The notes under the pieces: generated by a model | Database searches by the model: none | The model's input: the letters and a program-made list of their open reading frames with translations, nothing else | What the model was told of the DNA's origin: nothing | NCBI GenBank assembly: GCA_025529335.1 | Contig: JAMYHX010000739.1 | Coordinates: 1-14,533, forward strand | Length of the DNA: 14,533 nt | Source: Rhizopus sp. PT2906 | Lineage: Eukaryota > Mucoromycota > Mucoromycetes > Mucorales > Rhizopodaceae | Reading direction: 5' to 3' | Program-made: the position numbers and the translations under genes | Shown here: piece after piece, positions 1 to 9,133 of the stretch | Position numbering within the stretch: the first letter of the stretch is position 1 | How the letters are laid out: every line of letters begins with the position of its first letter

Positions 1-300
1 CAAATATGAAGGCAAGTAAACACAGTGGTAGCCACGAGATTCTATGTATTTGGCAATGTCCTCCGATGTAGGATAGGTGCATTGTCCGTCACAAGGTAAT
101 GGACCTTTCATGTGCGGATACTGGCCCATTTCATCCATTGTGGCCTTCAGGAAGCTAACGTAGTGCCCTGTCACTGTTCCTTTACTCGCATGCCCAACGC
201 CATCCCCTCGTTTTCTCTTTTTATTGGATGGAGGCTGAGGGAAGTCTAAGGCTGCATTTGATTAAACCTTCAGCAAAAATCGCGCCTAAAATGGTTGTTG
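1..300 (-). pseudogene. Degenerate Tc1/mariner-like (DDE_3) transposase fragment, truncated by window edge
   Basis: Read on the minus strand, this stretch encodes pieces of a DDE transposase of the kind common in Mucoromycota. About 300-241 gives TTILGAIFAEGLIKCSLRL. About 240-104 gives a basic KKRKRGDGVGHASKGTVTGH segment followed by FLKATMDEM. About 70-1 gives TSEDIAKYIESRGYHCVYLP. Between them, at about 103-73, a DNAPI motif appears only in another frame; its D (codon 87-85) would be the second catalytic aspartate. There are three apparent frame changes: near 241, at about 101-104 and at about 67-77. The last two compensate each other. The first catalytic D is not found, and the final E would lie beyond the left edge. 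The 5' side stops at a (CAA)n tract. Family membership rests on recalled motif order (established knowledge); non-functionality is inferred from the frame breaks. Confidence 0.75.
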
Positions 301-315
301 TTGTTGTTGTTGTTC
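292..315. repeat. (TTG)n/(CAA)n simple repeat at the broken end of the transposase remnant
   Basis: About seven tandem TTG units (CAA on the minus strand) sit where transposase similarity stops. The tract may mark the breakpoint or slippage within an Asn/Gln/Thr stretch; which one cannot be decided from the sequence. Confidence 0.8.
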
Positions 316-766
316 AGGTCTGCCATATTCATCGACGACAGAACCTTTTTATTTCCATTTTCAAATAAGAATTGAATGTTCATTGTCTGTAATCTCTGGT
401 GTAATGTGAAAAAGAAACGAAACAAAAGATAGGCATTTGGATATGCTCTTATATAATCAACAGATGTCAAGACTTGTGCAACAGAATATACTTAGCAACA
501 GGACAAATGATTTGTCAGCCATGGCGAATTCATATTTCATACAACACGAATCTTGTTCTCTACCCAGGCGAATTTACTTTCCGGAAAGAGTGTATATTTT
601 TCAAGATAAAGCAACCAAATGGCCAACTGTTAAAGATGGCTTTTTTAATCCCTTTATCCTAAAGCATTGCAAATCTAATTGTTCTAATAAGCTTCTGCTG
701 CAAAATATGCACTTGTTTGCATAATAATGAGACGCGAGTTCATTTATACTTTTCGATTGTAAATCA
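316..766. other. Intergenic region with no supportable gene
   Basis: This lies between the transposase remnant and the 3' end of the REI1 gene. A 95-codon plus-strand reading frame (437-724) and shorter minus-strand frames exist, but none resembles a known domain, shows splice structure or has a convincing start context. I could not extend the transposase into this stretch. Confidence 0.6.
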
Positions 767-772
767 TTTATT
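767..772 (-). terminator. Poly(A) signal AATAAA of the REI1 gene
   Basis: AATAAA on the minus strand, about 30 nt beyond the REI1 stop codon. This is the expected place for a cleavage/polyadenylation signal in this compact genome. Confidence 0.55.
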
Positions 773-801
773 AACATACACTTTTTACACAAAAATATAG
801 T

Positions 802-2170
802 TTAGATTGCATTCTGTATACGAAGACGATTGGTTGCCACCAAATTATTTCTAAATGAAGTCGTGTAGTCCTTTTGATGTTGTCTTCGAGCAATCTCGGG
901 TAATTTAGGTACTGCTGTTGTTGTTGTAGCAATGGTCGATGTATTACCAAATGTTATTTGTCTTCGTTCTTTTCTGTTACGAGGTTCTATAGCAGGCACA
1001 TCGGCTACTACTTCTTGAGATGGTGTAGTTCTTCTCACACGTTGTTTATAATGCCTCATAAACTGACGATGACCCAACTTTATACCAGATTCCAATACCA
1101 GTTCATTGTTTTCATCTGTCTGTGTCAACACTTGATCTCCCAATGGTTCAAAATTGTAATATTTCAGTAGTTCTTCAGGATCCTCTGATTCATCATAAGC
1201 CATCTTACAATGACCTTTGTCAAGCTAATGAACATAAGTACATTATGGTCATCAATAGAAATATAAACCTACCATATGTTTGCGTACAGCAACAAGCGAT
1301 TTCCACTCTTTTCCTCTGCCATTACAATACAGACAGATAAAACCATTGATAATTTTATCTGCCAGATAGGCAACCAATCCCTTTGGGTCTTCTAAATATT
1401 CAACATCAGGCAAAAAGAAGCCATGTTGAACCTTCATATGATCAAGATTAGTATTGAAATCTTTATTGTCGATGCCACAGAATATGCAGTAATCAGTTAT
1501 TCTCTCTGTATCACTGGCGGTAGATATGACAGATTCATTATCGGTATCTTCTGCATCAGAAAACAAACTAATTTTCTGATGGTGCTTATAATGAGCCACT
1601 TGCTGAGGTTGAAGAGAAGGCGACGATAAATGTTCTCTACCAATAAGTGCCTCCATGTCTTTATGTTTCTTGGACAACAAATGATTGGTAAAGGCGTTTT
1701 CAGAGAAATAGGATTTTCTATAGAGATATACTTTAACACCACAAGTTACATATAGACACACACACACACACACACACACAATACCTGCAAAATGTGCATT
1801 CATAGATAATGCCCTGTCTCTCTTCTTCTTCTCTTCCCTTTGTTTGTTGATCTATGAATATGTAAACAATGTTTCCTAATTTCAACTATACTACAACAAC
1901 ACTAACCTAAAACCTTTTGAGCAAATTGTTCAGCATTAATAGGTGCAAGTTGAGCAATCTTTCTTTTCAAATTATACTTGTGCCAACTAACATTTGATTA
2001 TTAATATGTCTTGCTCGACCGCAGCAACTTGCCATTTTAAACACTTACTCTGAGCGATAATGAGTTCGTTGCCTTTCACTTGTAGGAAAAGCAACTTGAC
2101 AGGCAAGACAAGTAAATAAATGATTTCTTGGCTGTAAAGGATTAGACAAGTATTGTTGTTGTTGTTGCAT
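802..2170 (-). CDS. REI1: REI1/ZNF622-type C2H2 zinc-finger protein, cytoplasmic 60S subunit maturation factor
   Basis: The spliced CDS is complement of exons 2170-2049, 1986-1907, 1851-1785, 1717-1273 and 1224-802, giving 378 aa (yeast Rei1 is 393). Four C2H2 fingers are visible: C21/C24/H37/H43, C86/C89/H102/H108, C167/C170/H183/H188 and C218/C221/H237/H243. Family hallmarks are SDWHKYNLKRK after finger 1, the SENAF..H..SKKHK finger, HMKVQHGFFLPD, and near the C-terminus SGIKLGHRQFMRHYKQR. Rei1 proteins act late in cytoplasmic 60S maturation, promoting release and recycling of the Arx1-Alb1 export factors and probing the nascent-peptide exit tunnel (established for the family). The ATG at 2170 is followed by five CAA codons (Q2-Q6) and reads in frame into finger 1 with no intron. 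Introns are 62, 55, 67 and 48 nt; the third is largely a GT microsatellite. Identity is very secure; exon edges are manual. Confidence 0.93.
1756..1781. repeat. (AC)13 dinucleotide microsatellite inside REI1 intron 3
   Basis: Thirteen AC units on the plus strand, hence (GT)n on the transcribed-sense strand. The tract fills about 40% of the 67-nt intron (1784-1718) and starts almost at its 5' splice site. Length polymorphism between strains is likely. Confidence 0.92.
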
Positions 2171-2517
2171 GATTGGTAATTAAACAAGTAGAGGAAAAGG
2201 TTAAAAAAAAAGTTACAGTGATAGAATTCAAGCATTTCAATTTCTTTTTCAGACAGCTTACTAATTGAACTTCAGACAAGGTCGGGGTTAATTTATGTGA
2301 CTCAGACAAATCATTGATTTATAGGGTACCAGTAAGATTGTGTATTTCACTTGATGACATGCATTAGGTCATTCACACACACATACATACGCACACAATA
2401 AAAGGGTAAATGTTTGATGATGTTAAATTACCTCATGAATATTACAATGCAGAGCTGCAGAGTCAGTAATGCCTACAGCGTTTACCGGAGTATGAAATCG
2501 AACAATGCTTAAATGAG
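2171..2517. promoter_or_regulatory. Divergent intergenic promoter region between REI1 and the 113-aa gene
   Basis: About 410 bp separate the two start codons. Visible elements are a TGACTCA palindrome at 2298-2304 (the Gcn4/AP-1 consensus; function here is only inferred), a CA-rich patch at about 2374-2400, and an inverted CCAAT almost touching the REI1 ATG (2176-2172). No coding sequence is supported. Confidence 0.45.
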
Positions 2518-2525
2518 TATATATA
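2518..2525 (+). promoter_or_regulatory. TATA box of the 113-aa gene
   Basis: TATATATA lies 55 nt upstream of the ATG at 2581 and is followed by a CT-rich leader. This spacing is plausible for a TATA-driven fungal gene and supports the downstream ORF being transcribed. Confidence 0.55.
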
Positions 2526-2580
2526 GTCGACATATTTTACGTCTTCCCCTCCTTTTCTTTCGTCTATTTCATCATTAACA

Positions 2581-2922
2581 ATGGCTCCAAACTCTAATAT
2601 CTCGAGCTTGTTTCAAGAGTTACTATTTAACAAGAAAGAAGAAACAGTTATAGAAGAAGAAGGCAGTGACTTCAAAAGACTATTACATAAAAATAAAAAG
2701 ATACCCTCTAATTACTCGATATCTTCCATGTCAACAAACTCATCAAGAATACATAAAGATTCCCCTGATTACAACTCGGTGATTTATCTCAATACTACTT
2801 CGGTTATAAAGAAGAAGAATAGATTTGACTTCTTTGGTTTATTCAATCGACAAGAAGAAGATAGATACTTTAATTCCAATAGGAATGAACTAAGTAAAGA
2901 CATATTCCCTAGTGACAAATAA
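2581..2922 (+). CDS. Unrecognised 113-aa hydrophilic protein
   Basis: A single-exon ORF that I do not recognise. It is hydrophilic, rich in Ser, Asn, Lys and Glu, with an acidic patch (EEETVIEEEGSDF-like region, residues ~19-32), a Ser/Asn-rich middle (~43-70) and one aromatic cluster FDFFGLFNRQEED (~82-94). No signal peptide, membrane segment or catalytic motif is visible. Evidence that it is real: a TATA box 55 nt upstream, a pyrimidine-rich leader, an ATG in good position, and an AATAAA overlapping the stop codon. It converges on TAF5 with 19 bp between stop codons. The aromatic cluster could be a short linear binding motif, but that is speculation. It may be lineage-restricted. Confidence 0.6.
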   Translation: MAPNSNISSLFQELLFNKKEETVIEEEGSDFKRLLHKNKKIPSNYSISSMSTNSSRIHKDSPDYNSVIYLNTTSVIKKKNRFDFFGLFNRQEEDRYFNSNRNELSKDIFPSDK

Positions 2923-2932
2923 AATCTTTATT
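2918..2932. terminator. Overlapping bidirectional poly(A) region of the 113-aa gene and TAF5
   Basis: AATAAA on the plus strand at 2918-2923 overlaps the stop codon of the upstream gene. AATAAA on the minus strand at 2932-2927 lies 9 nt past the TAF5 stop. Both convergent genes therefore seem to end in the same ~15 bp, so each 3' UTR would run into the other gene's coding region. Confidence 0.6.
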
Positions 2933-2941
2933 ATATTGCTA

Positions 2942-5224
2942 TTATACTTTGAATGCACCAGAAACTAGGCATAGGTTGCGATCAGTGAATTGGGTGTTAT
3001 AGATGGGGGTTTGTTTGGTTGGGAATACTCCAAGTTGATCACGACTATAAAGAAATAACAAAAATGGTAAAATTATCTATATCGGCATTTTTTTTTTGAC
3101 TTTACCTTTCATATACACGTTTACTATAACCTTCATCTTCTTGCAATCTTCTCTTCTTAAGCGTCGAATCCACCATGTTGTCGTCATGACTCGTGTTTAC
3201 GTCCCATACTCTGACCGTACAATCTGAGCCACCGGATACAAGAATATTACTATCTGCACTAAACTGAATAGAGTAGATGAACCCAGTATGGCCTGTCATC
3301 TTCTTAATCTTCTTTCCACTCTTCAGGTCCCACAAGAGAATAGATTTATCTTCTCCTGCCGATGCCATTAATTTTCCATTAGGTGAGATCGCAACTGCCT
3401 TGACAGCGCCTGTATGTCCTGTGAATACTCTCACACAGTTACCATTATGAATATCCCATAGGCGACAGGTTCGATCACTTGACCCAGTGGCCACATACTT
3501 TGAATTAGGATGAAATTTGATTGTCTGGTGATGGCTATATTTAGTATCATGCATATGCAAACATCCTACTTACTTACGTCAACATCCGATAGATGACCCG
3601 TGAATATTCTTAATGGGCTAATATGGTCTAAACTCCATAATCTAGCCGTTCTATCGTGTGAGGCAGTTGCAAAATAAAATCCAAAGGGTCCAAATTCAAC
3701 ATCCCAAATGGGGCTATTATGTCCCTTAAAGACAACCAAGCTTGAATAGGTCTGTGTACTCCATAATCTAACCGTCTTGTCTTCTGAACAAGACAACAAG
3801 TACTTGTTGTCTGGACTAAAGCTTAGTCCATAAATAGGCCCAGAATGGCCGATGAGTCGTTTATAATCTGAGCCATGTCTTTCTCTTTGTCTGTTCAAAT
3901 CGTTGTCTGTCGAATATGTATTAGGGAGGTTAAGGTTATTTTTATAACTATACTCACAATCATTCACATGTGCCGGGTTGATTGTATTCCGAAGTGACCT
4001 CAGTTTTTCTCCCTTTAGACTCCATATTTTGATAAATGACTGTGAAAAACCTCCTGCGATGAGTGTTGCATCTTTCGTCATGGTAACACAATTCAAACTA
4101 GAAAAGTATAAATAAATGTGACACTCTTAGCGTCACTTTACCTGTCATGTGTGTTATGAAAAGTGTAGCAGCATATACTGGGTAATGACGTTTCGTTTAG
4201 TGCCAGACGTTGACTGACATCCTTCAAATGTTCTATTTCAGCTCGAATGTCCGTTCCCCTACTATGTATAGAGTCATATATCCCTGATTCTTAAAGCTGT
4301 TTGCTTTTCTCTGTTTATTGTCTTACTAGGGTGGTAGTGGTACATCATGAGGTGATGGTCCATCCAGTGAGTACTCTTGAATTTCCTTTTTAAAAATGTC
4401 AAGCAAAGGTGACACTTCTTCATTTTCTTTCTTTTTTTGTCCATTCTGTTCTTCCTCTTTTATAGCCTGTTCTACTTCCTCCTTAAAGCTTGGTTCGAAT
4501 TGTAGTAAACCCAACTGTACACGTTGTCGATTGAATTCTTCAAGCTGCTGCGTCTGATGTCCCGTAATACCAATCACGTCGTCCTCCAACTCCAACCCGC
4601 CTGCGGATTTCAGCTTTCCGTGCACCACTAGATGATATTAGTAAAATCATCATTTGCATATGTTCATGTTACCTTGAATGTTTAAATATTGATTTACAAT
4701 GCGTAATAGTAGCATGAATCGATTGTCTTGGAGATAATTCAAAAATAGTTCAAAAGGAACCCCTGACATCCTTAGGTTGTATTTGTTGTTGCGATACATT
4801 TGTGCAATTTCATTTTCTCGAATATGATGAAGTTCTGTTATAGAAGCAAATGTATTCAAATCGGGTGTATGTAATTCGACGTGATCCACTCGATATGCCT
4901 TCATAAATTCTTGGGCTATATAAATACAGTTTAGAATCGTTTGAATTGATATTTACTTATTTATTACCTTTGTCTGGTAATCCTTTACTAACAAGATCAA
5001 GGTAAGAATGAACAAAGATTGGAAACAAGACAGACCGCAGTTCAGGCTACATGTATGTTATAATCAAAATGCTTTTCTTTTTCTTTTGTTCTTTAATCTC
5101 ACCTTGTACCAGTCAAGTGAATTTTCTATCCATTCTCTTAAACTGTTATAGCTCACACCATACATGTCAGGATCTTCTTCTTCGTCTTCTTCCTGTTCTT
5201 CTTCGTCTTGTACCATTACTTCTG

Positions 5225-5256
<32 letters not shown>

Positions 5257-5432
5257 GTGGTATCGACTTTATTAATCGCTGAAGCGTCTTGAAGAGATAC
5301 AGTTTCTCCTCTCAATTCACGTAAAAAAATCGCTTCAGTGGCTCGGAAGCCTTTTGTTTGAAGATATGACACGAGCATCTTGTCAATATTGGGTGGTTCA
5401 TTCTCTCCAGGATTAGGTGCATTGGCTGACAT
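2942..5432 (-). CDS. TAF5: TAF5, WD40-repeat subunit of general transcription factor TFIID
   Basis: The spliced CDS is complement of 5432-5103, 5046-4968, 4915-4673, 4627-4327, 4261-4142, 4097-3578, 3524-3106 and 3044-2942, giving 704 aa (yeast and human proteins are about 800). The order is that of TAF5. A LisH-like helix pair comes first (residues ~14-46). A Q10 tract (60-69) and an acidic stretch follow. The conserved NTD2 domain begins at PDMYGVSYNSLREWI (~88) and runs through FMKAYRVDHVELH to VVHGKLKS (~225). A linker with LPSICCYTF precedes a C-terminal WD40 propeller from residue ~360, with at least six repeats (for example GHSGPIYGLSFSPD, GHNSPIWDVEF, GHLSDVDTIKFHPNS). TAF5 scaffolds TFIID in the nucleus and in many fungi also SAGA. 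Intron 6 (3577-3525) carries TACTAA before its acceptor. An inverted CCAAT lies about 50 nt upstream of the ATG. Confidence 0.95.
5226..5255 (-). repeat. CAA repeat encoding Q10 in TAF5
   Basis: Ten consecutive CAA codons with no CAG interruption (residues 60-69), between the LisH-like region and the acidic linker. The pure codon repeat suggests recent slippage and probable length variation. Confidence 0.9.
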
Positions 5433-5919
5433 TCTTTTTTAATGTTTGAAAAAGAGTTAAAGACAAGTCTCTGATTTTTATTGGCCTTAGCTGGGATTAA
5501 ACATAAAACTTCTTTTTTTTTTTTTTCTAGTCTCTTTGAACCGTAAGCTTTAAGAAGGGGGGAGGAAGAAAGAATGCTATTACAAAAGCCTTTGAGGCTT
5601 TATGAATGAGAAAAAGAGATAAAGAAATGAATCTTGATTGATTTTACATGTTTGATATAAAGTCGTTATTTGTATATACATAAGCGCACGTTCCTTAAAC
5701 GTCTTTTTTTGTCCATACTGCTTCCTTTCACGCGGCAATAGATTCAATATCTGCCAATAAGTGTTCTATATGTCTTGAAGGTCCACTTAGTATGGTAGTT
5801 TGTATAAAAACAGGACAAATGTCACCTCTGCTACGGATGAGAATAAACTGTCACTTTTAAGCCACACATCTTTAAAATATACATGCAAACAGAAAGTATC
5901 CATTTCTTTATAACACAGC
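5433..5919. promoter_or_regulatory. Divergent promoter region between TAF5 and the UTP16-like gene
   Basis: About 490 bp. It holds a minus-strand CCAAT (5484-5480, about 50 nt before the TAF5 ATG), a T-run at about 5513-5526, and a 7-bp inverted repeat (AAAGCCT/AGGCTTT, 5585-5601). It also holds a coding-like minus-strand segment at 5728-5847, annotated separately. No canonical TATA box for the plus-strand gene is certain. Confidence 0.5.
5728..5847 (-). pseudogene. Orphan coding-like C-terminal tail, possible gene relic
   Basis: On the minus strand an acceptor-like sequence (ending GACAG at 5848) opens a 39-codon frame that ends in TGA at 5730-5728. It reads like a folded protein end: LIRSRGDICPVFIQTTILSG, then PSRHIEHLLADIESIAA. 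The strand-turn-amphipathic-helix pattern resembles the C-termini of PLP-dependent decarboxylase-fold enzymes, but I cannot name a family. No upstream exon is available because the UTP16-like gene starts 70 nt away on the other strand. In the same minus-strand frame, stops (TAA, TGA) occur just upstream. It is either the remnant of a lost gene or a chance open frame. Confidence 0.35.
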
Positions 5920-6613
5920 ATGGGTAAAATAGTTTTTAATGAAGACGAAGAAATCGTCGTTCCAGAACCAGTTGTAAAGAAGCCAGAACAAATAGAGGAA
6001 CAAATCTCTGATGATGATGAAGCTCCTGAAGCCATTTCGACATCAACAGCAAAACAAACCTCATTATTTAAAGCCAATCTAGAAAAAGAAGCAGCAGCCA
6101 AGTAAGTTTGTTTCATTAAACCAATACATATACACACACAATATAACACAATCTTTTAGATTAGCAGCTAAAGAAAAAGAAAAGCGCAGAAAGAGAGATC
6201 AACTTTTAAAAGAACAAAGCAAACAGAAAAAGAAGGCAGAGAAGAAAGAAGAAAAAAAAGAAGAAAGTGAAGATGAGCCAGAATTGCTTCCAGAAGACTT
6301 GCTTGCACAAGCTATTGCTGAAGAAAAAGAAGAATCCAAAAAACGTACTCATATTACAGCGGATGATTTTGAACGTATGATGGCTGAAGAAGAGGAAAGA
6401 GAGAAAGCAAAAAAGAGAAGGATGACTGTGAGACGAGTGGGTGAATATACAGTCAAGGTGCTCAATCAGCGTCCAAAGGCCGAAAAGAAAAATAAGAACT
6501 TGATTAATCTGAAGAAAACAAAACTTCATAGAAAGGCTGTACCAAGAAAGGATGCGGTTCAGAATATTAGCAGTGGCAGAGATGGTGCTGCTTTAGTGTT
6601 TCGTCGTAAATAA
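5920..6613 (+). CDS. Lys/Glu-rich nucleolar protein, tentatively U3 snoRNA-associated UTP16/Bud21-like
   Basis: Exons 5920-6101 and 6160-6613, joined across a 58-nt intron (donor GTAAGT, acceptor TTTTAG), give 211 aa. The N-terminus starts MGKIVFNEDEEIVVPEP and is acidic. Residues ~45-115 are a long charged, probably coiled-coil or extended Lys/Glu region. Then follow ITADDFERMMAEEEEREKA, a basic KKRRMTVRRVGEYTVKVL stretch, and a basic C-terminus ending GAALVFRRK. Length (yeast Bud21/Utp16 is 214 aa) and composition fit a small-subunit processome U3 snoRNP protein, but I do not see a diagnostic catalytic or fold motif. The identification is inference; any small nucleolar rRNA-processing factor is possible. 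An AATAAA lies at 6624-6629, just after the stop. The gene is divergent from TAF5. Confidence 0.85.
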
Positions 6614-6623
6614 TTCACTTGTA

Positions 6624-6629
6624 AATAAA
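6624..6629 (+). terminator. Poly(A) signal of the UTP16-like gene
   Basis: AATAAA 10 nt after the stop codon. Confidence 0.55.
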
Positions 6630-6694
6630 CATAGAAGAAATGATATCCATCCAATTTGCTGATAATTCATTAATAAACTACTTGAGGGGTATAT

Positions 6695-6700
6695 TTTATT
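6695..6700 (-). terminator. Poly(A) signal of the MFS transporter gene
   Basis: AATAAA on the minus strand, 37 nt beyond the MFS stop codon. The gene converges with the UTP16-like gene across about 124 bp. Confidence 0.5.
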
Positions 6701-6737
6701 GGCATAAACAATAAAAATACAAAATGTGTAATAATAA

Positions 6738-8622
6738 TTAATCCTCTTCATCACGCTGTGACTCGACAGGGTAGATGAAAAAGGCTAGTGATGCAGCAAG
6801 TGCAGAGACACCAGCACATACAAAGAAGGTAAAATAAGGCATTGTGCCTACAGTAGCACTATAGATGCTATTGATGCCCACTTGACTTATGATTACTAAA
6901 TGTGCACACATGTCAGTCTATGTTGTAACAAAAAAAAAAAAGACTTACTTGAAAAAGATTCCAGTGTTGCCATGGCACCCCAAACCTTTCCTAGTTGTGA
7001 TTCATCAGAAAGATTTGACACCAACGATCGAATACCAGGAGCAGCTAACACAGCAAAGCCCTGTAAGAGGCCAGTCCAGATGAAGGCAGTTGATGTATTG
7101 ACCAGACCAAAGAGAATAAAGGCAACAATTTCGACCGAAAGACCTGAACGGACCAACCATGCGTCGAATAGAATAGTATTTTGAATGTCACGTTCAGATA
7201 CAGTCGACAGTACCTTATCGTCTTGAAGAGTATCTAATGATGACCAAGAACTGCTCCCCTGTTTGGACATATCTCGTTTTGCGATAACAGTCCTTTTCTC
7301 AGTAGGTTTGTACTTGTGAAACAGTTTTGTGATAAGTGGTAGAACCGCCAGCATAATGAACAACCGAGAAAAGGAGGTGACACTAACGAAGAAACCGCCC
7401 TCATAAGCTGTCCAACCAAACTGAAGCATACCATAGAGTAAAGTAGGTGGAATTAGCAGAATAGTGACTAGAACTTGAATTATAGAAATAATAGGAAGTG
7501 CCCATCGATTGGCATGTTTGGAAGAAGTGTGAAAGAGGACGCTGATTGCAGAAAAGACATTGATGCGCTGTAAGAATGTCTGATTAGGCTTTTCTTTATA
7601 TTCGCTTATATCCTTGGATTCAGGTAGGAAGAAGGTAGAGTATATCAAGAAAGCAACATTTATAACGATAACCATCCAGAAAACGCTAGCAATAGTTCCA
7701 GTCTGTTTGATTAAATAAGAACTAAAGGACGGCCCTAGGAAAATTAAGATAATGGTAAGCTAAAAGAATAGAATAGAGCAAGTATTATACCCAATGTTGT
7801 TCCTAAATAGAGAACAGCAATCATATGGCTAAATACAAGAGTCCTATAAACAAGTTTCTCAATGTCAAATCTAGGGTCTTGGCATGCCTCGGCGCCAATG
7901 GCTAAACCCTACCTGTTGGTCAATGTAGTACAGTCAGAGATGTATGCTTGAGCAGTTGAAACCAAGACAGTGTCACCACCCAGCAATCCACGGACAACAT
8001 AGCCAATAAAGATTAAATAGACATCAAATATGTTATAGTACTTGAGAGTTAAGATTAAGCCTGTCATTGAGATAATGCTACCAATGATCGAGATTTTTAG
8101 AACAGTAACTCTGCCTTTGCGATCAGAAAGCGCGCCGTAATACCCAGCTAAGAGGAGAGCTAAAGGATAATAAGGTTATAATGATATATATAAAAGCAAT
8201 ATTTATCATTTACATGATCCAGAAGATAAAAGCATGATGAGCGCTTGAACTCGAGAGACAATCGCTTGCACCTCAGGAATATTACATTGATCCAATGGGA
8301 TATCAGAGTCACTTGCCGATTGAGCTTGATAATATCTAAAATTCACGTTAATAAGCAAGAAATGATACTAAAGACACCATTTACTTGTAGCAAAAGATAA
8401 TCGTGAGACCTTCAACGAGCGGTGCCGCAATAGAGCTATTCAGAATAAGCTTACACATATGCAACATATATAATTATGCAGTGCTCACCCTAACGTAAAG
8501 GCAAATCCGAACACCGGTACGATAATGTACCAAGGGGATGGTTTTTCTTTTATAACTTTAGGCTTAATATTTATGTCATTCAATAAAGGAGTTGCCTCGT
8601 CCAGAGTCTGTTCGAAATCCAT
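6738..8622 (-). CDS. Major facilitator superfamily (MFS) transporter, TetA/MFSD14-like type
   Basis: The spliced CDS is complement of 8622-8489, 8435-8385, 8335-8214, 8159-7913, 7843-7791, 7734-6949 and 6895-6738, giving 516 aa, normal for a 12-TM MFS protein. Motif A is complete between TM2 and TM3: GALSDRKGR, residues 111-119. AYISDCT (~174-180) before TM5 is also typical of the TetA-like/MFSD14 branch. TM1 is ~31-52. A Cys-containing loop (~64-88) links it to TM2. A long hydrophilic central loop with a Ser-rich patch (~342-387) divides the halves, and the last TM is followed by an acidic tail VESQRDEED. The N-terminus carries EATPLL (9-14), a [DE]xxxL[LI] dileucine signal that in fungi and animals often directs proteins to vacuole/endolysosomes (inference here). 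Substrate unknown. Introns 5 and 7 each need a particular AG to stay in frame (at 7735 and 6896). Confidence 0.9.
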
Positions 8623-9130
8623 TATGAGTATATAAAGATAAAAAAGAAGAAAAAGAGATCTTGAATTGGCAAGTTTCGCTTTAAACAGCGAGTGTGTGCT
8701 TTGTGAGGAAAAATATCGGGGTTTGGATGATTTTCTTTGTAAGCATCGATCAACGATTGCGCTATAAAATCGTCATGGAGATATCAATGACGAGTATACA
8801 ACACTGAGCGTAATTCATCATGCAATAATATGCCTATAATTAGGCTTTAAGGGGAGTCTACATTGAATATTATTCATCATAGCCCTACACTGCTATCTGC
8901 AAAGATATCCTAAGGTTGTACCTCGAGTTACACCGCTCAGTCCTAAAAAGATATGCGCCCTTTGGAATTTTGAGCCAATCCTTGTCAACGGAACATTTTA
9001 CCAGGCATTGCCAGTGGTTGATTGATATCATACACACTTGCTTTGAAAGACATGAACGAATACACTCTACCTTTATATGATATTTTAAGCCTAGTACGTA
9101 AGCCATCTTGGCTCATCAAATAAGGCTTAT
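8623..9130. other. MFS promoter and gene-poor intergenic region
   Basis: Upstream of the MFS start codon, a minus-strand CCAAT lies at 8669-8665, about 43 nt before the ATG, and a purine-rich leader in plus orientation (pyrimidine-rich in sense) follows. Further right I see only small inverted repeats (for example GCCTA/TAGGC around 8833-8846) and a 73-codon minus-strand frame (9106-8885) with no recognisable domain. Nothing else is supported. Confidence 0.5.
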
Positions 9131-9133
9131 TGG

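Noticed and set aside
437..724. 95-codon plus-strand ORF near the left end
   Set aside because: No domain, no promoter or poly(A) signal and poor protein-like composition; the region also has competing open frames on the other strand.
5051..5275. Plus-strand ORF ending in a poly-Val run
   Set aside because: It is antisense to TAF5 exon 1; the Val run is simply the complement of the CAA repeat.
5787..6149. 120-codon minus-strand ORF
   Set aside because: It mirrors the acidic exon 1 of the UTP16-like gene; its Ser-rich part is the complement of Glu/Asp codons.
6886..6948. Alternative acceptor ATAAG at 6886 for the last MFS intron
   Set aside because: Using it shifts the frame into an early stop; the TTTAG ending at 6896 keeps the conserved C-terminal helix in frame.
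8885..9106. 73-codon minus-strand ORF with several cysteines
   Set aside because: Cysteine spacing matches no finger motif, and no splice, promoter or homology evidence supports it. Left as undetermined.
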